The notes below the pieces were generated by a model, which was given only the letters and a program-made list of their open reading frames with translations, did no database searches and was not told where the DNA came from. A stretch of DNA of 15,570 nt from Bacteroidales bacterium (GTDB taxonomy: Bacteria; Bacteroidota; Bacteroidia; Bacteroidales; JAADGE01), in NCBI GenBank assembly GCA_024762915.1, contig JANTGL010000030.1:1-15570 (forward strand), given 5' to 3'. Positions 1-7,268 of the stretch are shown piece after piece. Made by a program: the position numbers and the translations under genes. The stretch's first letter is position 1. Each line of letters opens with the position of its first letter.

Positions 1-560
1 ATTTTAAGCATATCCTGTACATGACGCGGTCCTGTCGGAACAACCATTATTCCGCCGATTTTTAATTGTTTCAACAAACCTTCCGGAACTGCAGAAGCAC
101 CGGCAGTAATTAATATTTTGTCGAAAGGTGCATAGGTAGGCAAACCTTTATAACCGTCACCGTAATAAGAATACGGATAATATCCCAATTTTTTTAATAA
201 TAATTGTGAGGATTTAAATAATGTTTGATGCCTTTCGATTGTAAAAAGCTTTACGCCCAATTCAAGCAAAACCGCTGCCTGATAGCCGGAACCGGTGCCA
301 ACCTCCAATACTTTATCTCCCTTTTTTGCTTCCAATAATGAAGTTTGAAAAGCCACGGTGTAAGGTTGTGATATTGTTTGATCCGCAGCAATCGGAAAAG
401 CATTATCTTGATAAGCACGTTCCTCAAAACCTTTTGCCATAAAAAAATGACGCGGTATTTTATTCATTGCCGTTAAAACATCTTCATTATTAATTCCCTT
501 ATTCCTTAAGGAATCAATTAATATTTTTCTTAATCCTTTATGTCTGTATGAATCAATCAT
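1..560 (-). CDS. pcm: Protein-L-isoaspartate O-methyltransferase, 3' end cut by the window edge
   Basis: This is a SAM-dependent methyltransferase that methylates isoaspartyl residues in damaged proteins and so starts their repair in the cytoplasm. I translated it from the minus strand. The reading frame is open from ATG at 560 to the window edge (186 codons plus two bases), so about 25-35 C-terminal residues are probably missing compared with the usual length of about 210-220. Family hallmarks are visible: KIPRHFF (residues 34-40), the PIAADQTISQPYTVA block (56-70) and SAM motif I VLEVGTGSGYQAAVL (84-98). An acidic residue ends the next strand (FTIER, 106-110), followed by DKILITAGA (147-155) and LKIGGIMVVPTG (166-177). 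The upstream ATG at 600 is in frame but meets a stop after ten codons, so 560 is the start. It is divergent from the sugar transferase gene. Family assignment is firm. Confidence 0.93.
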   Translation of the reverse strand, partial: MIDSYRHKGLRKILIDSLRNKGINNEDVLTAMNKIPRHFFMAKGFEERAYQDNAFPIAADQTISQPYTVAFQTSLLEAKKGDKVLEVGTGSGYQAAVLLELGVKLFTIERHQTLFKSSQLLLKKLGYYPYSYYGDGYKGLPTYAPFDKILITAGASAVPEGLLKQLKIGGIMVVPTGPRHVQDMLK

Positions 561-705
561 TAAATTATCACAATTTTTCAGCGAAAATATAAACATTCAT
601 TCTTTTTAAAAATTATATACAAAAAAATTCGTTTTTTAACAATCATTACTTTTATTTTACGTTTTATTTGATTACGGAATTCCGAACAGCATACATTTTA
701 TTTTA
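561..705. promoter_or_regulatory. Divergent intergenic region between pcm and the sugar transferase gene
   Basis: This very AT-rich 145-base gap must hold promoters for both flanking genes. No perfect TAnnTTTG element is present. The best near matches have seven of eight positions. One is TATATTTT on the minus strand (584-591), about 24 bases before the pcm start. The other is TACATTTT on the plus strand (692-699), with a TTTG 21 bases upstream (667-670). The plus-strand candidate would give an almost leaderless mRNA for the gene starting at 706, so I hold it weakly. Confidence 0.3.
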
Positions 706-2121
706 ATGAATAAAAAACTTCAAACTTTCGTTTATATTCTTTTTGATTATATCGGTGCTTCTCTTGCATGGTTTTTATTTTATCTGTTCAGAAAATTTTA
801 TATTGAATCCCTCAATTACGGCTATCATATTAATATTGAGTTCGATTTAAATTTCTTTGCCGGTTTGTTCGGTATCCCTGTTTTTTGGATATTCCTGTAC
901 TCAATCTCCGGATATTACAGAATCCTTTACAGGAAATCCAGATTATTGGAATTGGGTCAAACATTTATCACAGCACTTATCGGAGTAGTTATCATCTTTT
1001 TTATTTTAATATTAGATGATGTTATTTTTTCATATAAAAACTATTATCAATCACTAATCGTTTTATTCGGTTTGCAATTTTCATTAACCTATTTGCCCAG
1101 ATTAATTATTACGACAATCACGCAAAATAAAATTAAATCCGGAAAAATCGGGTTTAATACTCTTTTAATCGGAAGTAACGGAAAAGCTTTAAGTCTATAT
1201 CAAAAATTAAATTCGGGAATTGAAAAATACGGGTATAAATTTGTCGGGTTTATTAATATTTATAATAAAAAAGACCCGACCTTAAGCCGACATCTTAAAC
1301 ATTTGGGCAGTTATGATAATTTAATTGATACCATTAAAAAATATCAAATTGAAGAAGTTATTGTAGCAATTGAATCATCCGAACATCAAGAAATTGAAAA
1401 AATTCTATACAAACTTCAAAGAGTCAATGTTATTACAAAAGTAATTCCCGGATTGTTCGATGTGTTAACGGGGAAAGTACGAATGTCCGGATTTTTGAAT
1501 GCCCCGCTTATTATTATTTCGCATACATTAATGCCTGCATGGCAAGAAAGTTTAAAGCGAATGTTAGATATTTTTCTGTCTTTAGTTGCAATAATCATCT
1601 TATCTCCTGTTTTTTTATTCTCTGCAATTGCCGTAAAATTATCTTCAAAAGGCTCAATATTTTTCAGACAAGAACGAATCGGAATACATGAAAAACCTTT
1701 TGCAATCATAAAATTCCGTTCGATGTATTCCGATGCCGAAAAAAACGGACCGCAACTCTCTTCGGAAAATGACAGCAGAATAACAAAATTCGGCAAATTT
1801 ATGCGCAAGACACGTTTAGACGAAATACCGCAATTTTATAATGTCCTGATCGGAGAAATGTCGCTTGTCGGTCCGCGTCCCGAACGTCAATACTATATTG
1901 ATAAAATTGTTGAAAAAGCACCTCATTTTTTAAATTTGCTGAAAGTAAAACCGGGTATTACTTCCTGGGGACAAGTAAAATTCGGTTATGCCGAAAACAT
2001 TGAGCAAATGATTCAACGATTAAATTACGATATTTTTTATATTGAAAACAGATCTTTATATTTAGACTTTAAAATAATGATTCATACCATATTAGTTATT
2101 CTCAAACGTGACGGAAAATAG
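706..2121 (+). CDS. Polyprenyl-phosphate sugar-phosphate transferase (initiating glycosyltransferase, WcaJ/WbaP-like)
   Basis: Enzymes of this family move a sugar-1-phosphate from a nucleotide sugar to undecaprenyl phosphate at the inner membrane. This is the first step of exopolysaccharide, capsule, O-antigen or protein-glycan synthesis. The 471-residue length and layout are typical of the large family members. Several N-terminal membrane segments (about residues 8-30, 50-70, 84-104 and 114-136) come first, then a Rossmann-like CoA_binding_3 region (about 147-250). Last is a C-terminal bacterial sugar transferase domain (about 284-471) that begins with a membrane-inserted helix. The catalytic domain shows FRQERIG (320-326), KFRSM (336-340), RLDEIPQ with the Asp-Glu dyad at 372-373, LVGPRPER (387-394) and KPGITSWGQV (415-424). 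The sugar is not readable from sequence. The gene lies 33 bases upstream of the DUF2723 gene and is probably co-transcribed with it. Confidence 0.92.
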   Translation: MNKKLQTFVYILFDYIGASLAWFLFYLFRKFYIESLNYGYHINIEFDLNFFAGLFGIPVFWIFLYSISGYYRILYRKSRLLELGQTFITALIGVVIIFFILILDDVIFSYKNYYQSLIVLFGLQFSLTYLPRLIITTITQNKIKSGKIGFNTLLIGSNGKALSLYQKLNSGIEKYGYKFVGFINIYNKKDPTLSRHLKHLGSYDNLIDTIKKYQIEEVIVAIESSEHQEIEKILYKLQRVNVITKVIPGLFDVLTGKVRMSGFLNAPLIIISHTLMPAWQESLKRMLDIFLSLVAIIILSPVFLFSAIAVKLSSKGSIFFRQERIGIHEKPFAIIKFRSMYSDAEKNGPQLSSENDSRITKFGKFMRKTRLDEIPQFYNVLIGEMSLVGPRPERQYYIDKIVEKAPHFLNLLKVKPGITSWGQVKFGYAENIEQMIQRLNYDIFYIENRSLYLDFKIMIHTILVILKRDGK

Positions 2122-2154
2122 ACTCGAAATACAACATTCTCAAAAAATCTCAGC

Positions 2155-5100
2155 ATGAATTTTCAAAACTACAAAAAATATAATATCATTTTTGCTTGGG
2201 CAGTATTTGTCATTGCATTCATAACTTATTATTTAACGGTTGAACCGACCGTCAGTCTTTGGGATTGCGGTGAGTTTATTGCCTCATCTTATAAATTGGA
2301 AGTCGGACATCCGCCCGGTGCACCTTTTTTTATGTTATTAGCACGTTTTTTTGCTTTATTCTCGTCATCACCCCAACATGTTGCTTTAATGATAAACCTT
2401 GTATCAGTTACGGCAAGTGCTTTTACGATATTATTTCTTTTCTGGACAATTACCTATTTTGCAAAAAAGATTTTAATCAATAAAGAAAATTTCAATTCAA
2501 ATGCTGCAATTGCCGTCTTATTAAGCGGTATTGTCGGTTCGTTGATTTACACATTTTCGGATACCTTTTGGTTCTCTGCTGTTGAGGCAGAAGTATATGC
2601 AAGTTCTTCATTGTTTACGGCAGTGGTATTTTGGGCCATATTAAAATGGGAAACCATAGCCGAAGAAAAATATTCCAATCGTTGGCTTATCCTTATAGCT
2701 TTACTGATGGGTATTTCAATCGGAATACATCTTCTAAATTTATTGGCAATTCCGGCAATTGTATTTGTGTATTATTTCAAAAAATATAAAACCACAAAAA
2801 AAGGCATTTTCTACGCTTCAATTATTTCAATTTTAATTCTTGCCTTTGTGATGTACGGAATCATTCAGGGTTATATTGCTCTGGCTTCCGAATTTGAGTT
2901 GTTTTTTGTTAACACGCTCGGAATGGCTTTTAACATCGGAATGTATGCTTATATCATCATTACGGGCGGATTGTTAATTTTCGGTATTTACTATTCCTAT
3001 AAAAAGAAAAACGTAATTTGGAATACTGCTCTTACTATGATTACCGTAATCTTAATCGGTTATTCATCTTTTGCAATTATTATGATACGTTCTTATGCAA
3101 ATCCTCCGATGGATGAGAATAATCCTGAAAATGTTTTTGCCTTACTTTCTTATCTTAACAGAGAGCAATACGGTTCGCGTCCTTTGTTATACGGAAACTA
3201 CTATAATGCTGAATTTCAAAAGGATGCATCTAATGAAATAAAAACTAAAAAACTCTATACCTACATTCCCGTTGACGGAAAATATTTAAAAATTGAAAAA
3301 ACAAATCCGGAATATCTTTATAAATCCTCGGGGAAAACACTGTTCCCGAGAATGTACAGTCGCGACAAAAATCATATCTCTGCATACCAATCGTGGACCG
3401 GAATTAAGCCCGGTGACAATCCGACTTTCGGGAAAAATTTAAAATTCTTTTTTAAATATCAGTTAGGGCATATGTATTTCAGATATTTTATGTGGAATTT
3501 TGCAGGCAGACAAAACAATTTACAATCCTACGGAGGAATTACCAAAGGAAATTGGATTAGCGGTATCCCTTTTCTTGATAAAATGATGATCGGAAATCAA
3601 AGCAATCTTCCGGATAAAATCAAAAATCAAAAAAGCCGTAACGTTTATTATTTATTACCCTTTATCCTCGGAATTCTCGGATTAATTTTTTCTTTTTCAA
3701 GAGATAAAAAGAATGCATCAATTATTGCTTTATTATTTTTCTTTACGGGAATTGCCGTTGTCATGTATTTAAATCAAACGCCGTATCAACCGCGCGAAAG
3801 AGATTATGCTTATGCCGGTTCTTTCTATGCTTTTGCCGTTTGGGCCGGTTTAGGTGTTGCTGCAATTTATTCCTATATTTCCGAGAAATCAAAAAGAAAA
3901 TATGCTTTAATTATTACGGCCTTATTAGCACTTCCCGTTCCCGTTTTAATGGCAAATCAAAATTGGGAAGACCACGACCGCTCCGACAGATATACCGCTC
4001 GCGATTTTGCTGAAAATTATTTGAATTCCTGCGATAAAAATGCAATACTTTTTACATACGGTGATAATGATACCTTTCCTTTATGGTATCTTCAGGAAGT
4101 TGAAGGCGTAAGAACCGATATTAAGGTTGTTAACTTAAGCTTACTGGGAACTGACTGGTACATCGATCAAAATAAAAAGAAAACCTACGAAGCAGATCCT
4201 GTTCCTTTTAAAATGACACACGACAAATATCGTGAAGGTAAAAGAGATGCCGTATATATTACTGATAATCCGGATGTTTATATCAATGAAAAATACGAGT
4301 CAACTAAAATTAAATATGAGGATGATTTCAAACGTATCAAATCAGAAATGAAACTAATTCTTTCATCTTCCGACTATCCCAAACAAAATGAAAATGAATA
4401 CAAAAAACTTACGGATGCTTTGGATACTTTATCCGTACTTGATGTAGCAGGAGTGGTAGGAACAATGACAAATGAAAAATTTATTTCAAAATATAAACTC
4501 AACCAAGAAAAAACAAATCAATTTTACAATCATATTAAAGCATTAATTGACAGTGTTTCAAAAGAAAATTTACCGTTAAATTATGCAATGGATTTTGTTG
4601 CTTCCGACAAAATAAATACGCAATTACAATCATCTCAAGGCGAAAAAATAAATTATATTCCGTCAAAAGAATTATCATTAAAAGTTCCTTGGCCTGATGC
4701 TGCAAAAAACGGCAATTTTACAATGAAAGAATTAAGTTTATTTGAAAAATATTTGAAATGGAAATTGAATAAAACTTATATTTATAAAAATGATATGGCG
4801 GTATTGGAAATTATCGCCCGCAATCATTGGAAACATCCGATTTATTTTGCAACAAGTGTTCCGACAGCCAGTTACAACGGACTAGGAGATTATCTCAGAT
4901 TAGAAGGTTTTGCTTTACGACTTGTCCCGTACAAAACGAAAGCAAATGATACCTATATCAATACGGATATTCTTTATGATATGCTTATTAATAAAGGAAA
5001 GTGGGGAAATATTGAAAAGAAAAACGTAAATGTTGACAATTTTATACTACGAACCGTCAGCATTATGAATATTCGTCAAACTTTTGCTATTCTTGCCGAA

Positions 5101-5454
5101 CAACTCCTTAAAGAAAATAAAAAAGATAAAGCAATAAAAGTGCTTGACAAATGTATTGAAATTATGCCTGAATATAATTTCTCATACTCATATGATATGT
5201 ATGACATTGCTGAGGCCTATTATAAGGCCGGAGAAATTGATAAAGCAAATAAAATTCTTGAAGTGATTTATGATAATTCCGGTCAGTTTTTAAAATATTA
5301 TGCCGGTTTTTCAGAACCATTTAAAGATCAAATTATTCAAGATAAATCTCAAACATTGGCAATTGCAAATCAATTCGGAGAATTGGCAAAAAAATATCAA
5401 CAAAACGAACTTGCCAAAAAATTATCCGATTTGGTTAATTTATATTTACGATAA
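2155..5454 (+). CDS. DUF2723 (TMEM260-like, GT117) multi-spanning membrane glycosyltransferase-like protein with C-terminal TPRs
   Basis: This 1,099-residue protein begins with a GT-C-like membrane domain. Its first outside loop has WDCGEF (36-41) followed by GHPPGAP (51-57), the DUF2723 signature. Asp37 and Glu40 are the natural candidates for catalytic or metal-binding residues. About twelve hydrophobic segments follow up to about residue 600, with a conserved QPRERDYAY stretch at 545-553 just before one of them. A large, probably periplasmic domain begins near FTYGDNDTFP (633-642). Tetratricopeptide-like helices fill about residues 965-1050. Family knowledge: the human member TMEM260 is a protein O-mannosyltransferase, and Bacteroidota carry long versions with TPRs. 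Inference: this one may glycosylate exported proteins, with the TPRs helping to hold partners. The donor and acceptor are unknown. It follows the sugar-phosphate transferase closely and has no promoter of its own that I can see. Confidence 0.85.
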   Translation: MNFQNYKKYNIIFAWAVFVIAFITYYLTVEPTVSLWDCGEFIASSYKLEVGHPPGAPFFMLLARFFALFSSSPQHVALMINLVSVTASAFTILFLFWTITYFAKKILINKENFNSNAAIAVLLSGIVGSLIYTFSDTFWFSAVEAEVYASSSLFTAVVFWAILKWETIAEEKYSNRWLILIALLMGISIGIHLLNLLAIPAIVFVYYFKKYKTTKKGIFYASIISILILAFVMYGIIQGYIALASEFELFFVNTLGMAFNIGMYAYIIITGGLLIFGIYYSYKKKNVIWNTALTMITVILIGYSSFAIIMIRSYANPPMDENNPENVFALLSYLNREQYGSRPLLYGNYYNAEFQKDASNEIKTKKLYTYIPVDGKYLKIEKTNPEYLYKSSGKTLFPRMYSRDKNHISAYQSWTGIKPGDNPTFGKNLKFFFKYQLGHMYFRYFMWNFAGRQNNLQSYGGITKGNWISGIPFLDKMMIGNQSNLPDKIKNQKSRNVYYLLPFILGILGLIFSFSRDKKNASIIALLFFFTGIAVVMYLNQTPYQPRERDYAYAGSFYAFAVWAGLGVAAIYSYISEKSKRKYALIITALLALPVPVLMANQNWEDHDRSDRYTARDFAENYLNSCDKNAILFTYGDNDTFPLWYLQEVEGVRTDIKVVNLSLLGTDWYIDQNKKKTYEADPVPFKMTHDKYREGKRDAVYITDNPDVYINEKYESTKIKYEDDFKRIKSEMKLILSSSDYPKQNENEYKKLTDALDTLSVLDVAGVVGTMTNEKFISKYKLNQEKTNQFYNHIKALIDSVSKENLPLNYAMDFVASDKINTQLQSSQGEKINYIPSKELSLKVPWPDAAKNGNFTMKELSLFEKYLKWKLNKTYIYKNDMAVLEIIARNHWKHPIYFATSVPTASYNGLGDYLRLEGFALRLVPYKTKANDTYINTDILYDMLINKGKWGNIEKKNVNVDNFILRTVSIMNIRQTFAILAEQLLKENKKDKAIKVLDKCIEIMPEYNFSYSYDMYDIAEAYYKAGEIDKANKILEVIYDNSGQFLKYYAGFSEPFKDQIIQDKSQTLAIANQFGELAKKYQQNELAKKLSDLVNLYLR

Positions 5455-5505
5455 AAATTTATAAACTGTCTTAAGAAGGTCTCTGAAAATTTCACATATG
5501 AGTCA

Positions 5506-5556
5506 TTCTGAACCTGTTTCAGAAACTTAATAATTAAGTTATCGGAATAATTTCCG
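5506..5556. repeat. Cluster of three short perfect inverted repeats
   Basis: Three hairpins stand almost end to end in the 217-base gap after the DUF2723 gene. The first is TTCTGAA / TTCAGAA (5506-5512 with 5518-5524, loop of 5). The second is AACTTAA / TTAAGTT (5524-5530 with 5534-5540, loop of 3). The third is CGGAA / TTCCG (5543-5547 with 5552-5556, loop of 4). No T-run follows any of them, so they are poor intrinsic terminators. The first, preceded by GTCA, resembles the GTCATTCTGAAC...TTCAGAA type of interspersed repeat that I associate with Bacteroidota genomes. It may be a decayed copy. No coding frame fits here. Confidence 0.5.
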
Positions 5557-5632
5557 CTTTAAGGATAGCCTAATTTTTCAGGTACAAATATCTTCAAATC
5601 CGGATAGGTTTCTGTTTTTGCCGGAAAATTTA

Positions 5633-5640
5633 TACATTTG
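5633..5640 (+). promoter_or_regulatory. Bacteroidota-type -7 promoter element of the carboxyltransferase gene
   Basis: TACATTTG is a perfect match to the Bacteroidota -7 consensus TAnnTTTG and ends 31 bases before the ATG at 5672. With transcription starting about 6-7 bases downstream, the leader would be about 25 bases. The -33 TTTG is not clear: only TTTC (5609-5612) lies at about the right distance. Confidence 0.6.
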
Positions 5641-5671
5641 AGCATCAAAAAACAGAACTAAAACCCGGAAT

Positions 5672-7219
5672 ATGATAAATCAAGAGAAATTTAATCTTCT
5701 TGAAGAAAAAAATAAGAATGCACTTGCAGGAGGCGGTAAAGAACGCATCAATAAGCAACATGCAAAAAGCAAACTGACAGCAAGAGAACGTGTTGAATTG
5801 CTGCTGGATAAAGGCTCATTTCAAGAACTCGGACGATTTGTAACACACCGCTCGCAAGATTTCGGATTGGATAAAAACATTCCGCTTGGTGACGGCGTTG
5901 TTACCGGCTACGGAACCGTGAACGGAAGATTGATTTATATTTTTTCACAAGATTTCACCATATTCGGTGGTTCTCTTGCCGAAGCCCATGCCGAAAAGAT
6001 TGTTAAAATTATGGATTTAGCAATGAAAAACGGGGCTCCACTTATCGGATTGAATGATTCCGGCGGTGCCAGAATTCAGGAAGGTGTTGTGTCATTAGGC
6101 GGATATGCCGATATTTTTTACAGAAATACACTGGCATCCGGTGTCGTTCCGCAAATTTCGGCAATTATGGGTCCATGTGCCGGCGGTGCCGTTTATTCCC
6201 CTGCAATTACCGATTTCAATATTATGGTTGAGAATTCATCCTACATGTTTGTTACCGGTCCCAATGTCGTAAAAACAGTAACCCATGAAGAAGTGACTTC
6301 CGAAGAACTCGGCGGAGCAAGCACACATTCAACAAAATCCGGGGTTGCACACTTCACTGCTGAAAACGATTTGGATGCCTTAAATAAAATAAAAAAGCTG
6401 CTGACATACATTCCTCAAAACTGTGAAGAAACTGCGCCTGACACAGATTATGAAACAAATAACGAAGCCAACCCGCAACTAAATGAAATTGTTCCCGAAA
6501 ATCCGAATCAACCTTATGATATTCGTGACGTTATTTGTAAAGTTATTGACACAAAAAGTTTTTTTGAAGTTCATGAAAATTATGCGGGAAACATTGTCGT
6601 CGGTTTTGCACGTCTTGCCGGAAAAAGTATCGGTATTATAGCTAATCAACCGATGTATCTTGCCGGCGTTCTTGATATAGAATCTTCAAAAAAAGGCGCT
6701 CGCTTTGTTCGTTTTTGCGATGCTTTTAATATTCCGCTTTTAGTTTTTGAAGATGTTCCGGGATTTCTGCCCGGTACCGACCAAGAATGGCGTGCCATCA
6801 TTACTAACGGAGCAAAATTACTCTACGCTTTTTCGGAAGCCACGGTTCCCAGAATTACGGTAATTACACGCAAAGCATACGGAGGCGCATACGACGTTAT
6901 GAATTCGAAACACATCGGTGCCGATTTGAACTTTGCTTGGCCTACTGCTGAAATTGCCGTTATGGGTGCCAAAGGGGCAGCTGAAATTATTTTTAAAAGA
7001 GAAATTTCAAGTTCCGAAAATCCGGAAACCAAACTGAAAGAAAAAGAAGACGAATATAACCGTATGTTTGCAAATCCGTATATCGCAGCAGCCAGAGGTT
7101 ATATTGACGAAATAATAAAACCGGAGGATACACGAACACGGCTGATTAAAGGATTTAAAATGCTGGAAAATAAAGCGGATAAATTACCTAAAAAGAAACA
7201 CGGAAATATTCCTTTGTAA
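5672..7219 (+). CDS. Biotin-dependent acyl-CoA carboxylase/decarboxylase carboxyltransferase subunit (PccB/MmdA family)
   Basis: This family transfers CO2 between carboxybiotin and an acyl-CoA, either carboxylating propionyl-CoA or, in sodium-pumping decarboxylases, removing CO2 from methylmalonyl-CoA. It has the usual length of 515 residues. Two crotonase-fold halves are clear. The N-terminal half carries the KLTARERVELLLD opening, the SQDFTIFGGSLAEAHAEKI block, LIGLNDSGGARIQEG and IMGPCAGGAVYSPAITD. The C-terminal half carries NQPMYLAGVLDIESSKKGAR, DVPGFLPGTDQEW and ITRKAYGGAYDVMNSKH. The protein ends in HGNIPL, as many PccB/MmdA proteins do. No biotin carboxylase, biotin carrier or membrane decarboxylase subunit lies beside it, so its partners are encoded elsewhere and sequence alone does not settle carboxylase versus decarboxylase. 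It has its own -7 element and is followed by a strong terminator. Class is firm, substrate is not. Confidence 0.93.
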   Translation: MINQEKFNLLEEKNKNALAGGGKERINKQHAKSKLTARERVELLLDKGSFQELGRFVTHRSQDFGLDKNIPLGDGVVTGYGTVNGRLIYIFSQDFTIFGGSLAEAHAEKIVKIMDLAMKNGAPLIGLNDSGGARIQEGVVSLGGYADIFYRNTLASGVVPQISAIMGPCAGGAVYSPAITDFNIMVENSSYMFVTGPNVVKTVTHEEVTSEELGGASTHSTKSGVAHFTAENDLDALNKIKKLLTYIPQNCEETAPDTDYETNNEANPQLNEIVPENPNQPYDIRDVICKVIDTKSFFEVHENYAGNIVVGFARLAGKSIGIIANQPMYLAGVLDIESSKKGARFVRFCDAFNIPLLVFEDVPGFLPGTDQEWRAIITNGAKLLYAFSEATVPRITVITRKAYGGAYDVMNSKHIGADLNFAWPTAEIAVMGAKGAAEIIFKREISSSENPETKLKEKEDEYNRMFANPYIAAARGYIDEIIKPEDTRTRLIKGFKMLENKADKLPKKKHGNIPL

Positions 7220-7225
7220 GATAAA

Positions 7226-7248
7226 AAAACGGGCTTTAAGCCCGTTTT
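7226..7248. terminator. Bidirectional intrinsic terminator between convergent genes
   Basis: The perfect nine-pair stem AAAACGGGC / GCCCGTTTT encloses the five-base loop TTTAA. T-rich sequence follows on the plus strand (7245-7261) and an A-run precedes it (7223-7229), so it can work in both directions. It lies 6 bases after the carboxyltransferase stop and 20 bases beyond the 3' end of the convergent SPOR gene. Confidence 0.9.
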
Positions 7249-7268
7249 CATTTTTATTTATTTTCATG

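Noticed and set aside
658..665. TACGTTTT as a promoter element for the sugar transferase gene
   Set aside because: It has only seven of eight positions and no TTTG at the right distance. In such AT-rich sequence this is expected by chance.
1416..1808. 130-codon minus-strand frame inside the sugar transferase gene
   Set aside because: It is antisense to the conserved catalytic domain, and its translation has no recognisable features.
5506..5524. Terminator for the DUF2723 gene at the first inverted repeat
   Set aside because: The stem is only seven pairs and mostly A/T, and no T-run follows, so I list it as a repeat only.
5672..7219. Carboxyltransferase gene as part of a single operon with the DUF2723 gene
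   Set aside because: A 217-base gap with a perfect -7 element (5633-5640) just upstream argues for its own transcript.
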